From NCBI RefSeq assembly GCF_958298935.1, contig NC_084942.1, forward strand, positions 9,493,501 through 9,557,500: DNA of 64,000 nucleotides, written 5' to 3'. The notes below the pieces were generated by a model. The model was not told the origin of the DNA, ran no database searches, and saw nothing but the letters and a program-made list of their open reading frames with translations. This document shows positions 1 to 10,680 of this stretch, one piece after another. The first letter of the stretch is position 1; each line of letters starts with the position of its first letter. The position numbers were made by a program, and so were the translations under genes. The stretch comes from Phragmites australis (taxonomy: Eukaryota > Streptophyta > Magnoliopsida > Poales > Poaceae).

Positions 1-162
1 TCGTTTGGATCTATCAATACAAAAAGAATTAGCTACTTACCTGTGCCTTGCGCCAGGGCGTTGCCGGCACCACGGCGCCGTTCCGGTTCAAGCGTGCAGC
101 TCTTCGTTCCCCTGTCCACCGCTACGCACTACGGCCTCTGCCAGCCCGCCGAGGCCGTGACA
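1..162 (+). repeat. 3' part of left LTR of Ty3-A
   Basis: This stretch matches 3895-4056 base for base without gaps and ends in CA directly before the primer binding site. The first half of the LTR, with its TATA box, lies outside the window. Short open frames across it are by-products of its GC-rich sequence. Confidence 0.9.
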
Positions 163-165
163 ATT

Positions 166-178
166 TGGCATCAGAGCC
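166..178 (+). promoter_or_regulatory. Primer binding site of Ty3-A (initiator tRNA-Met type)
   Basis: The sequence TGGCATCAGAGCC starts three bases after the LTR end. It differs at one position from TGGTATCAGAGCC, the common plant site complementary to the 3' end of initiator tRNA-Met. Confidence 0.85.
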
Positions 179-194
179 AAGACTCACGCTTCCG

Positions 195-3100
195 ATGGGA
201 GACCGGAACACCATGGACGAGCTTCTCAAGAAGTTCGGGAATATGCAGGCACAGTTCGCAGCGCTTGGTGAACAGCTGAAGGCCCAGGCGTAGAACATTA
301 ACCAGATTTTGAGCATCAAAGGAGACATATCCGATATCAAGAACCAGGTTGCGACGCACAATCTAGCAATTTCGCGCATGGAGAAGGCGGACACATCCAC
401 TGCTGACGACTAGGACGACGGAGCAAAGGCAAGGATGTAGCCACCAGGCGGCCGCGCCAAGTTCCAAAACATGGTGGACTCAGAAGACCGGGGGATGGGA
501 CACTACCATAAGTTGGACTTCCCATGCTACGATGGTAAGAACGATCTACTTCCGTGGCTCAATCATTGTGAGTAGTTATTTGGAGGAGTGCAAACACGGG
601 AGAATCGCAAGGTGTGGTACGCCTCGTTTCACATGGAGGATGGCGCACGACAGTGGTACTTCCGGATCGAGCATGACCACAGGACACCAACATGGCCGGA
701 GTCCGTCAAGCACGTCCACCGCTGCTTCGGTCCACCGACTGAGGACAATCATATCGGCGAGCAGTCACAGCTGCGGTGCACCGGGTCGGTGGCGGAATAC
801 CAGGACCAATTTTTGGCCCTACTGTGCCACTGCGAGGGCATCACAGAGTGGCACCAGACTCAAATCTTCACCGCAGGCCTTCTGGACCCCCTGCGGATGG
901 AGGTCACACTCCAGCAAGCCGGGGACACTCAAGGAAGCTACGAGTCCGACAAGCCGCAAAAGGAGCCAAATATATTGTTGTAGGCCCTCTCCGGTATCCA
1001 GTACAGCGAGACCATGCGGCTTCCAGTGGTCATCGGCGGCAGGACCTTTCGAGCGCTCCTGGACTCGGGCTCAACGCACAACTTCATCTCCGAAGGCGTG
1101 GCACGTGAGGCCGGGCTAGACCCAAGCCACCGCCGGGGACTTAGCGTGGCTGTGGCCAACGGCGATCGAGTGTCCAATTCGGGAGTATGCCGAAACCAAT
1201 GGATGTGCGTGGGAGACGAGGACTTCAAGTTGGACTTCTACGCCATCCTGCTAGGAGAGCACGAAATCATCCTTAGGGTACAATGGCTACGGACCCTGCG
1301 GCCGATCCTGTGGAACTTCCACGACATGTCCATGTCCTTCTGGCGCATTGACCACCGGGTGACCTGGAAAGGGATGGAAGGCCGAGAGCCATGGCGAGCA
1401 CTACAAGCCTGCTATGCGCGTAGCTTACTAGAGGCATTGTTAGACGAATTCCAGGAACTATTCACAGAGCCGACCGGGTTGCCGCCTCCCCACGACTGTG
1501 ATCATCGCATCCATCTTAAGCCGAGCTCGGTTCCGGTAGTGGTCCGACCCTATTGGTACCCTCCCCTCCAGAAGAATGAGCTCAAGCGTCAGTGTGCCGC
1601 TATGCTGGAACAGGGCCTCATCTATCGGAGCACATCCACTTACTCCTCCTCGGTGTTGCTCGTGAAGAAACAAGATGGATCGTGGCGGTTCTACGTGGAC
1701 TACGGGGCCTTGAATGAGCGTGATCAAGGATAAATTTCCGATTCCCGTCGTCGACGAGTTGCTAGACGAACTACGGGGCGCGTGCTTCTTCACTAAGATG
1801 GATCTACGTTCGGGCTACCATCAAGTTCGGATGTGCGAAGCCGACTTCCACAAGACGGCGTTCCGTACCCACGAAGGCCTATTTGAGTTCGTGGTAATGC
1901 CGTTCGGGCTTATTAACGCGCTGGCGACATTCCAAGCTCTCATGAATTCCGTCTTACGGCCCTATCTTCGGCGGTTTGTGCTTGTTTTCTTTGATGATAT
2001 ATTAATTTATACCGCTCATGGGCAGAGCACCTCCGCCACGTTCGCCTTGTGTTCCAGCTACTGCAGCAGCACCAACTCTTCCTCAAGCGCCCAAAGTGCT
2101 CATTCGGAGAGGAGAAGGTGGCCTACCTCGGGCACATAGTGTCCGCGAACAGCATGGCCATGGACTTATCCAAGGTCCAGGCGGTGAACGACTGGCCGTG
2201 CCGGGCGTTTGTCCACGCGCTTCGCAGATTCCTTGGGCTTGCGGGGTACTACTGCAAGTTCATTAAGAACTTCGGGGCGATCGCGGCGGCCCTAACGAGT
2301 TTGCTCAAAAAGGAAGGTTTCTCGTGGTCACCGGCCACCGAGTCCAACTCATGGCAGTATCGAGACCTCGCTTTGACTTGCTGGAAGAGGTTCCGCAGGA
2401 GACCGCCAACAACTCAGAGCTGGCAGAGTTGGCGTCCAAGATTGCCCAGAATGAGATGGGGCCAAACTGGATGATTCAGGACGGTCTGATCTTACGCAAT
2501 CGACGGATCCATGTCCAATCCGAGTTCCCCTTGGTGCCAGCCATTTTCGCCTCCGCGCATGAGCCAGTCCACGAAGGAGTTCAAAAGACCCATTTCATCT
2601 GGATCGGAGTGCAGCGGGCGATGGAGGAATACGTGCATGCCTGCTCTGTATGTCAGCGCAACAAGATTCCCACCCTAAAAGGTGCTACCGAAGGTGCATG
2701 GCAAAACAGTAATCATGATAGTGGTCGATCGCTTCTCCAAGTTTGCGCATTTTGTGCCTTTGGCACACCCGTACATAGCTAAGATGGTCGGTCGGGCATT
2801 CTTGACAGACGTGGTCCGTCTGCACGGTCTGCCTCTCACCATTGTATCCGACTGAGACCCTATCTTCACTAGCCGATTCTAGCAGGATCTCTTCAAGATA
2901 TCGGGCGTTCAGTTGCTCATGAGTACAGCCTTTCACCCCCAAACGGATGGCCAATCCAAAGCGGTGAATAAAGTGATCACCATGTATTTGAGGTGCATGA
3001 CAGGTGATCGGCCACGGCAATGGGTTCAATGGCTAGCTTGGGCTGAGTACTATTACAATACATCATACCGCACCGCTCTCCAATCAACTCCGTTCCGTAT

Positions 3101-3690
3101 CGTATATGGAAGGGATCCTCCGTCCCTGCGTGACTATGATCCCGAAACAGCCCATGTGATCGTTGTTGACCAAGCTTTGGTGGATCGTGACTCCTTCCTT
3201 CGGAACGTCCGGGAGCAGCTCCTCCAAGCTCAGCAACATGACAAGCGTTACTATGACGACAAGTACCAGCCGCTAGTTCTTGAGGTTGGGTAGTGGGTGT
3301 GGCTGCGTCTCCGTCAACCAGCGGCAACTTCGCTATCGGTGGGCACTCCGCACAAGTTGGCTGCTCGGTTCTATGGGCCGTACAAGATCGTCGAGCGGAT
3401 CGGAGAGGTAGCGTACCGGCTGGAGCTCCCTCCTCGCACACGGCTGGATCCGGTGTTCCATGTCAACCTCCTGAAGCCCTATATTGGTGAAAGACGCACC
3501 TCCACCGTTGCCGCTGGTTCGCAACGGACGGACCATTCCTACACTAGAGAAGGTGGTTCGGTCCCGCCTCAGTCGAGGAGTATGGCAGGTTCTGGTGCAG
3601 TGGGCGGGGTAGCCAGCGTTGGAAGCTTCATGGGAGAACTTTCCAGAATTCCAAGTTGCGCTATCTGGAGTTCCAGCTCGAGGACTAGCT
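195..3690 (+). pseudogene. Degenerate gag-pol of Ty3-A (RNase H region deleted)
   Basis: Pieces lie in several frames. A gag start with a short helical stretch (MDELLKKFGNMQAQ, from 213) soon meets a stop, and gag core sequence follows around 588-983. The aspartic protease has its active site as DSGSTHNFI (about 1056-1085). Reverse transcriptase runs from about 1500 to 2300, with VDYGALN, a [10 protein letters not shown] block and the catalytic FFDDILIY near 1990, but a frameshift falls near 1715. Soon after, at about 2340, the sequence jumps to the integrase zinc finger (H-H-C-C, ending CSVCQRNK near 2650), so RNase H is missing. The integrase core carries stops; HPQTDGQSKAVN marks its last catalytic block, with Ser-Lys where Glu is usual. 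A chromodomain-like tail (VLVQWAG, then a stop) lies near 3585-3650. It cannot make a working polyprotein. Confidence 0.88.
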
Positions 3691-3711
3691 ATTTCTCGAA
3701 GGAGGGAGAGA

Positions 3712-4056
3712 TGTCATGTGGGGGCAACAATACCGACGACGGGGCCGCCACCCACAGACACCGGATTCCTTTGCAAGACGTGGTTGAGTTAGTTTAGAGT
3801 AATTTGGTTGTTAGCTGTTTATCTCTAAGATTGTTAGTAGTTCGGATTAGATATTCTTGTTAGTACGGGGGCTATAAATAAGAGTCAACCTTCATCGTTT
3901 GGATCTATTAATACAGAAAGAACTAGCTACTTACATGTGCCTTGCGCCGGGGCGTTGCCAGCACCACGGCGCCGCTCCGGTTCAAGTGCGCAACTCTTCG
4001 TTCCCCTGTCCACCGCTACGCACTACGTCCTCTCCCAGCCCGCCAAGGCCGTGACA
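3712..4056 (+). repeat. Right LTR of Ty3-A with TATA box
   Basis: The LTR begins TGTCATGTGGGG right after a purine tract (AGGAGGGAGAGA, 3700-3711) that would prime plus-strand synthesis, and ends GTGACA. A TATAAATA box at 3873-3880 marks the likely retroviral-type promoter and is preceded by AT-rich sequence. The flanking target duplication cannot be checked because the other end is off-window. Confidence 0.9.
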
Positions 4057-4996
4057 GACACATTAACCTTGAGGTACAGAGAGTCGATCCAAAAAAAGGC
4101 ACTTGTCTGACATGCATCAGTAGCTTACATGACCCCCAACATTGGCATATTTCAGGGAAACATCAAGTATCAGTGCAACCTAGAACACTACCAAACTATC
4201 ATCAAAGAGGAGTTGATATGCAATCATTTTAACAAAAGAGGAGCTGATTTGCAATCATATTAATAAAATCATGCAACAGTATATGGATTGGCAATCATTA
4301 ATGAAAGAACCAATCACACATCAGTTAGACTGGTCAAGCACAAAAGTGCCCAGACTTGTTGATATACTAATGGTTTTAAATGCCAAAGAAATCCAACAAG
4401 ATGGGTCCAGTCCTGCTGCCCTCCTTGTCACAGCCGAAAGCAAAACATTCATTACATAAGGGTATACCCCTCCCTCCCTCTACCTCTCCCGCCCACATAT
4501 GGAACATACATACGTGGGAGCATAGCTAACCAAGGACAGAAACTATGCAAAGTAACAGCATAAAAAATTAAGTTCGGCCAGTTAGTTGTGTACTCCTGTG
4601 GTTATAAGTATTATCTAAAGAAGTGTAAATGCAAGCATTTCTTTATCCTTTTGATCATCAGGGGTAAATATGTTCCTTGTATTCACCAACACAAAAGTCC
4701 TATTTGGCTTTCTAAAATCCTTGGAATGCAAACAACTACAACATAGACCTTTTGTTAAGATGGGCCCATTAAGAAAACTCTCTTATTACCAATTTACCAT
4801 TATTCTGGTAAGATTATTTAAGAATTGACAGTTAGGACAAAGGTTGCTGACTGTATGTGATGCCAAACCGCAAAGATTCTACGCATCATCAATAGGCTTA
4901 CCCATATCCAATATGAACTATAAAAATCTGAATTTAAACTGTGACATTCATATCTGAATATATTGTATACTATACAAAAGAGTCAGTAGGACAAAC
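4057..4996. other. Right part of cystinosin intron 2; no gene seen
   Basis: This AT-rich stretch lies between the Ty3-A right LTR and the donor site of cystinosin exon 2. I looked on the minus strand for the expected exon 3, which in plant relatives continues with a conserved methionine-isoleucine-proline-valine segment, and did not find it. Short repeated phrases (AGTTGATATGCAATCAT and GCTGATTTGCAATCAT) occur near 4211-4260. Confidence 0.6.
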
Positions 4997-6970
4997 CTCT
5001 TTGTCACCATATTTGTCATGATACTGTCTCTGGATGACCGGGCTGAAAAATAGAGCCGCGTTGTATATGAGGTAGGACGAGTGCTTTGTCAAGTTCAACA
5101 CCAGAAAATCAAAATTCAGACCCACAACACTGCAATAGATTGATATCAATTAAACCACAGAACAAGGAATTTCCATTAAAAAAAATGCATATTTGGATCA
5201 GATCAGGCTTGAATCTTTAAACACATTAGAAACAAAACAGAATAAAAATCTGACACTGCATATTGCAAACAAATGAAGAGTAAGTGTTAAGGTGTAAACT
5301 GAGAAAGCCATGCCAAAAGGCCAATGTTGGGTGAGGAAAAAACTGGTCAAACACTTGGCAAAGTTATACTTTTCCCTAACTGTCCCAGAAAAATAGGACA
5401 ACGAGAGCATGGACTAGGAACCAAGTTAATAAAACAAAAGAAGCAACACACTCACCGAAGAAAGCGAACATGTTTTCAGCTCATAGTGACCAAAATGTAC
5501 ACAAATAAAAAACAAGAAAAGAAAGGAAAACAAAGCAAAAGGGTAGGGATGATCATAAATGGCACAACGTAGATGGTACTAGCGCATCTTTCTGCTGTTT
5601 ATTATTTTATGGCCGGATTAGGAACATTCCAACTGCTGTTTAGATACGCTGTGCGACAGAATGCTATATAATGTAACCAATTATAAAGGCAAGATTGGAT
5701 ATATGCTATTTCAAAAGATGTCTATTATGTGCCAATAAGAAAGAGGAAATTAGTAAAATGCCACTTTGAAAGGGCTTTGTTAAAGTTTATGACATACTAG
5801 TCTCATTGGGACAGTTTTTCTCCTGGACACTCTAAAAATTTTGTATACGGTTCAAATTCGAACTAGAACCCAATATTTTTCAATAAAATACCACAATCCA
5901 GGCAGGCCTTGAACGGCATTTCAAGCTGCCATGCTAAGTAAATATTCCATAAAATCAAAGATTCTTTAACACATCATAGGAAGAGGGACCGCCTAGGCCC
6001 TGTTTGGAATATGGGAATGTTTTCAATTCTGGCAGGAAATGAATCATTTCCTTACATAATTCATGCAAAATTCCAATGACACTACTGAATTCCAAACTGG
6101 CCCATAGTTCTGGAAGTACAGACAGTGGAGGTTACACACTGTGGGTTATGCTTTCACGCAACTACAAATAAGAGGATGTATGAATTTCAATGTAGCTCCA
6201 AGAAAAAGGACAGTTTCAGACCACACTAGTTTTTTTCGCCACAATTTTGATCTGGCCATATTTGCTTTGACACATGTTCTCATGTTGCTTGAAGCGTGAT
6301 GAACAACTGCTAAATAATCATTTTAAACACTAAAGAAGCTAAATCGCTTATCTACCATATGCCCCTTGAACCGCAAAAGATTTCACTTTGTGCTATCCTC
6401 TAACATCCCCCTTCTGTTTCCTTTTTACACGCATTCCACAATCTAATTGGGCTACATCTCATTACGCCAGCAATGCGACCGAGACAATTCCGGGAACTAC
6501 TTTCCCACAACATCAATCAATCAATGGAAAAAAAAGATACCTGTTTTACTGTGCTTTTTCACAATTTCCACTCTAGTAGGGCCCAAGGCAACTCACAAAA
6601 TCACTGAGCATCATCTCCAGCTTGCAAAGGTAACCAGAGAAACAAACAACTGAACGAATCGAGCTTCGCAAGGTCACTAGTTAAAGGACGAATCACCCCC
6701 ATGGCCCCAAATCAAGGCACGAGCACGGCAAGTTGAAGCCTCGCTCGCAGGAGGAGGAGCGAAAGGCTCCTGAACCAGACCCAACCCAAGAAACGGCAGC
6801 AAGAAGGGAGGCGGGGGGGGGGGGTGCGGAACAAGGAATCGTGCTGACCTCTTGCGCTTGTAGTTGAGGAGGACCTGCGGGTAGAAACTGAAGGACCAGG
6901 CGAAGAAGGCGACCCACCCGAGCACCTGGTACAGCACCTCCAGCCCCACCGAGTTCCACGACGACGACAT
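4997..6970 (-). CDS. Cystinosin homolog (PQ-loop cystine transporter), exons 1 and 2 only
   Basis: Exon 1 is 6970-6849 (122 nt) and exon 2 is 5129-4997 (133 nt); intron 1 is 6848-5130 (1719 nt). Donors are AG|GTCAGC and GAG|GTTTGT; the acceptor is TTGCAG|T. The join is in frame and gives 85 residues. Exon 1 starts MSSSWNSVGLEVLYQVLGWV and includes the first PQ-loop motif (FSFYPQVLLNYKRK). Exon 2 continues SVVGLNFDFLVLNLTKHSSY and ends in a DKYGDKE segment, closely like plant cystinosin proteins. The family exports cystine from vacuoles or lysosomes with protons through seven membrane segments; here only the first segment or so is visible. The start is the first ATG after a TATA box and a short leader, and it fits the family start. 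Exon 3 onward is absent from 4057-4996, so it lies beyond Ty3-A, outside the window, or has been lost. Recognition of the family is firm; whether the gene works is unknown. Confidence 0.87.
5996..6103. mobile_element. Small inverted-repeat element (MITE-like) in cystinosin intron 1
   Basis: The stretch begins GGCCCTGTTTGGA and ends TCCAAACTGGCCC, whose reverse complement GGGCCAGTTTGGA matches the start at 11 of 13 positions. The opening is typical of Tourist/PIF-Harbinger and similar miniature elements of grasses. It is 108 bp with no coding capacity. I could not fix the target duplication with certainty, so the superfamily stays open. Confidence 0.6.
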
Positions 6971-7113
6971 CGCCGCCGGCACCGAATCCCCTTCCCCTCC
7001 CGGTTCTTGGCTCCCTCTTGTGCCTTGCGATCTCGATCGGTCGGCCTCTAGCACTCCTTTTTCTACTGGCTCTCTGCTCCTCTCGGCTCCAATTCTTTCT
7101 GTGTCGCGCCCGG

Positions 7114-7121
7114 AATTTATA
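7114..7121 (-). promoter_or_regulatory. TATA box of the cystinosin gene
   Basis: Read on the minus strand this is TATAAATT, about 145 bases upstream of the ATG at 6970. Transcription would start near 7085, giving a leader of roughly 115 bases. Upstream sequence is GC-rich with CpGs, as in many grass housekeeping promoters. Confidence 0.6.
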
Positions 7122-7629
7122 GTGCGGGGAAAGTGAGGCCAAGCCACCAATCCGGAGGAAATGGTAGCATCAACGATTCCTTCGCTATCGCCGTCACGAC
7201 TGACTGACGTCCCTCCTCTTTCCCCTGGGTCCCGCCGTTCGTTCGGTGGGGGAGGAAAAGGAAGGAAATGGGTGGCGTCGAAGGCTCGCTCTCCCGTTTC
7301 CGTTTATCTACGGTTGAGCGGAGCCCGCCGGGAGATTCATCGTCCGGGGCCTGGTTACCTGGGCGCACCGGGACGGGATCCCGGGGAGGTGGGAAAACAG
7401 GGTATGCCGGGCATGGGCCCGTTGTGTGCGGTTATGCTCTGCGCTGCGGTTATCAGAAACGGAACGGGCTAGTTTTTTTAGCAAATTCTTTATTTGCCAT
7501 AAAAATTTCCCTCTTCCCTCTGTACCATGAAAGAAAATGAAGTTCTTTCTCTATGATCGGTTTTATCTTTCTTTCTTTTCATGAAGTTCTTCCATCTAAA
7601 ACATTGTTCATAGATACTGTTTACAGCAC
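7122..7629. other. GC-rich promoter-proximal region of cystinosin, then AT-rich spacer
   Basis: From 7122 to about 7470 the sequence is GC-rich. Open frames on both strands here have no recognisable domain, and I take them as chance. After 7480 it changes abruptly to AT-rich spacer with pyrimidine-rich runs (TCTTTCTTTCTTTT near 7565). Confidence 0.5.
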
Positions 7630-8806
7630 AATGATCTTCTGATATTTTAAAAAATCAGTAGTCTTCTGTTTCTAAAAAATTCTAAATTTTTTTTATGTAT
7701 TTTATAATCCATGTGCAACCATTTTAATTAGATTAATCCAAAATATTATGTAGAATTTAAACTAAAATTCTCAAAAAAACTTATAACTACTTTTATAACT
7801 TCTAACAATTATTGTGACCTCAAATAAAATTTCAAAAAATCTGAAAAAATTCGCTAATATTCTTATTATATAATTAAATAATTGGATTCACTAATATTTC
7901 AAGTCCCAGTTTATATGGTGAAAAACTGAGTTTCTTTGTAATGCTCTATTTATATGCATTTTTTTATCAATGTATATAAATGGAGTATTACAGAATAACT
8001 CATTTTACTATATAACTTGGGGCTAAAAATAATTTTAAAAATTATTTCATCACATAAGAAGAATATTATTAAAAAAATTCAGAATTTTAGGATTTTATTT
8101 GATGCCCTAACAATTTTTAATAATTATAAAAAATTATTTTTAGAAAATTTTACTTTAAATTCTACACAGACTTTCTGGTGAATCCAATTATGGATTATGG
8201 AACATGTACAAAAAGTTCTAAATTTTTTTATATATTTTCTAATCCATGTGCAACCATTTTAATTGGATTAACTCAAAAATTATGTAGAATTTAAACTAAA
8301 ATTCTCAAAAAAAGACTAATTTTATAACTTCTAACAATTTTTGTGATCTCAAATAAAATTTTAAAAATTCTAAAAAATTCACTAATATTTTTATTATATG
8401 ATTAAATAATTGGATTCACTAATATTTCAAGTCCTAGTTTATATGGTGAAAAACTGAGTCTCTTTGTAATGCTTTATTTATATGTATTTTTTATCAATGT
8501 ATATAAATAGAGCATTACAAAAGAACTTATTTTACTATATAACTTGGGGCTAAAAATAATTTTAAAAATTATTTCATCACATAAGAAAAATATTAGTAAA
8601 CAATTTCAGAACATTAGGATTTTATTTGATGTCCTAACAATTTTTAATAATTATAAAAAAAATATTTTTAGAGTATTTTAGTTTAAATTCTACACGGACT
8701 TTCTGGGTGAATCCAATTATAGATTATAGAACACGTACAAAAAGTTCTAAAATTTTTAGAGAAACAAAAGATCACTAATTTTTTATATCAGAAGACCAGT
8801 GTAATG
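7630..8806. repeat. Foldback element: two tandem copies of a long AT-rich palindrome
   Basis: Two direct copies of about 537 bp begin near 7679 and 8215, both opening TTCTAAATTTTTTT. Each copy is itself an imperfect inverted repeat with arms of roughly 250 bases, folding around centres near 7963 and 8498. For example, AGTTTATATGGTGAAAAACT returns as the complement of TTTACTATATAACTTGGGG. The outermost sequences, near 7630-7680 and 8755-8806, are also inverted copies of each other (CTTCTGATAT against ATATCAGAAG). There is no coding capacity. This is a foldback or MITE-dimer structure; the superfamily is not recognised. Confidence 0.75.
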
Positions 8807-9399
8807 ATGAATAGTATATTTAGACGGAAAAACTCTGTGGCATGGAAGTAAAGAAAGATAAAAACTAATGACAGAGAAACAACTTTATTTTCTTCGATGG
8901 TACGGAGGGAAGAGTGAAACTTTTTTATGCTTAATAAGGAATTGCCCCTAGTTTTTTTTTTAAAGACCTCGAGCAACTCCTCGTTTGATTCATTAGGACT
9001 AGAATCCTCCTGGAAGCAACGATGCATAAAAGGTGGCAGGCGAGGCATTATTGGCACATAGATGATCTCATGGAATACATGTCGTGTCTTTCCCTCGACC
9101 AAGCCCCCAAGTCCTGGTGGCTGGGGAATCCACATCAGCCTGAATCAGGTTTGTATCAACGAACGGCTCACTGGCTCAATCAGATCACTAACGGATAGAT
9201 TATTTAACTTATCGTGCAACGAAGACGGCATGAACTGTAAGAAGCAAAAGACGATATCAAATGTATCATTTCTCGCGCGAAGCCCGCACCAGCAAGAAAA
9301 CGTGTATGAGCTCTACCAACGGATTCAGCTCCATAGATCGTGCAGAAGAAACACCAGACCAGGAAAATGCATGTATTAAATGTGCCGCTACATGCGGCT
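8807..9399. other. Spacer; no gene supported
   Basis: I see no feature that can be assigned. A 58-codon open frame on the plus strand at 9022-9198 (starting MHKRWQARHYWHIDDL) has protein-like composition, but I recognise no family. Other frames here look like chance. Confidence 0.4.
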
Positions 9400-9738
9400 A
9401 CCTACGTACACATGAGACCCATACGAATACCTGTTGTCATCGCCACCGCAGTGAACAGTACTTATAACAATGAGTTTAATAATTATTCCTCTCTTGTTAT
9501 TACTCAGTCACGTGGGGTATTTATAGTTATACCTTAACTATCCTATCATCATTACATTTATGCCTCTTATCCACAAGAATGTTATTTCTAGTACTAGGGA
9601 ATATCTTAGGATATTCTCGAGGCATTACAGCCATTGTACACTCACGGTGTTCCATTTTATCTAATCCTAACACATGTCCTAAGAGGTCCTACATCGAACC
9701 TTCCTTTGGGACTATTGGGGAGCACCCTTCGGTCACCT
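9400..9738 (-). mobile_element. LTR-like fragment, minus orientation, left of CACTA-1
   Basis: Read on the minus strand, a TATAAATA box (9518-9525) stands before a CCCC ACGTGAC stretch, as in plant LTR promoters. Removing CACTA-1 and one CCT copy joins this piece to 20985-21200. On the minus strand that piece carries repeated ACGAAGGA phrases like a U3 region. I infer one old LTR, split by CACTA-1. No primer site or coding sequence is visible to identify the family. Confidence 0.4.
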
Positions 9739-9840
9739 CACTACTACAAAACCTATTTTTCGAAACACCTAGAATTGATTTGTACATGCGGTTCGTAGGA
9801 AAAACCGCTTGAGAAAGTGGTTGCGGCCCCGTGCGGCCGA

Positions 9841-10099
9841 GGACCGCCTGTGAAAAGTAATTTCCACAGGCGGTTCCTTACGTGGACCGCCTGTAGAAAT
9901 GGATCTACAGGCGGTCCACGTAAGGAACCGCCTGTGGAAATGGAGAATTTACACAGGCGGTTCCTTACGTGGACCGCCTGTGGAAATGAGATCCATTTCC
10001 ACAGGCGGTCCATGTAAGGAATTTCCACAGGCGGTCCATGTAATGAACCGCCTGTAGAAATTACTTTTCACAGGCGGTTTATTAAGTCGACCGCCTATG
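9841..10099. repeat. Left subterminal repeat array of CACTA-1
   Basis: Many copies of ACCGCCTGTGGAAAT or its complement alternate in orientation, so neighbouring copies can pair into hairpins. In the En/Spm family such arrays bind the element's own protein. The array stops just before the TATA-like box of the first gene. Confidence 0.9.
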
Positions 10100-10108
10100 A
10101 AAATACTC

Positions 10109-10116
10109 CATAAATA
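10109..10116 (+). promoter_or_regulatory. Likely TATA box of CACTA-1 tnp2
   Basis: CATAAATA lies ten bases after the last left-end repeat and about 570 bases before the tnp2 ATG. The placement suggests that the terminal array also serves as the gene's upstream region. Confidence 0.45.
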
Positions 10117-10501
10117 CTGCATCTTCTCGGCCAGCTCCATTCAGACAGACTTACTGTTCGAAACAGTAAGCATTTACTGTGGCGGCCGATTTGGAAAATA
10201 GGGGGGGAAGGTTTTGTTTTTGATTTCCTTGGAGGAGCCAAATAAGATATGTATATCTCATCCCTAGCTTGCATTTTTTTAAGTTTAAATTTAGATTTAA
10301 GGCTAAATTAGAGTTTCAATGTGATCTAGAGATGCTCATGGTTCTTGCTATTTTGATCATCAAATTATCTCAAATTTGTTGCAATATTGATTTAATTGTG
10401 TAGATTCACATGATTCTAGTATTGTATTTTAAAATTGTAGCTAGAATGTGATGTTTAGCCTTAGGAGGTTTCATCATGCATGAATGAGGATATTTTCTCT
10501 A

Positions 10502-10529
10502 GGGGAGAGGGAGAGGGAGAGAGAGAGAG
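10502..10529. repeat. GA-rich microsatellite in the tnp2 leader
   Basis: This is a run of GGGAGA units passing into GAGAGAGAGA. It lies in the untranslated leader of CACTA-1 tnp2. Confidence 0.8.
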
Positions 10530-10680
10530 TAATGAATTCACATTATTTTGAGTCATAAATTTACGTTAATGTAGATTCAATTGCGTAGACATATTATAAT
10601 CATAATAATCTTTTTAATTATGATTTTTAAATAAATTATTTAATTAATTAATGTACCTAATTTTGTGGTTGAAGTTAAAG

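Larger units (their letters stand above)
1..4056 (+). mobile_element. Ty3/gypsy LTR retrotransposon Ty3-A, left LTR cut by window edge
   Basis: The element has the 3' 162 bases of its left LTR at 1-162, a tRNA-Met-type primer site, a decayed gag-pol region, a purine tract and a full right LTR (3712-4056, 345 bp, TG...CA). Domain order is protease, reverse transcriptase, integrase, then a chromodomain-like tail, which is Ty3 order. The short LTR and the tail fit a small chromovirus such as the Reina group; that placement is inference. The overlapping 162 bases of the two LTRs align without gaps and differ at about 13 positions by hand count (about 8 percent), so the insertion is old. It lies just left of the cystinosin exons, in the position of that gene's intron 2. 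Confidence 0.9.

Noticed and set aside
6813..6824. Run of 12 G as a functional element
   Set aside because: It is intronic, just after the exon 1 donor on the minus strand, and most likely a simple homopolymer; a quadruplex role cannot be judged from one run.
7161..7540. Plus-strand open frames of 90-103 codons upstream of cystinosin
   Set aside because: GC-rich promoter region, no recognisable domain, overlapping frames on both strands; chance is the simplest reading.
9841..10099. Regularly spaced short repeats resembling a CRISPR array
   Set aside because: Units alternate in orientation, spacing is irregular, the same motif occurs at the other end of a TIR-bounded element, and the setting is a plant genome.
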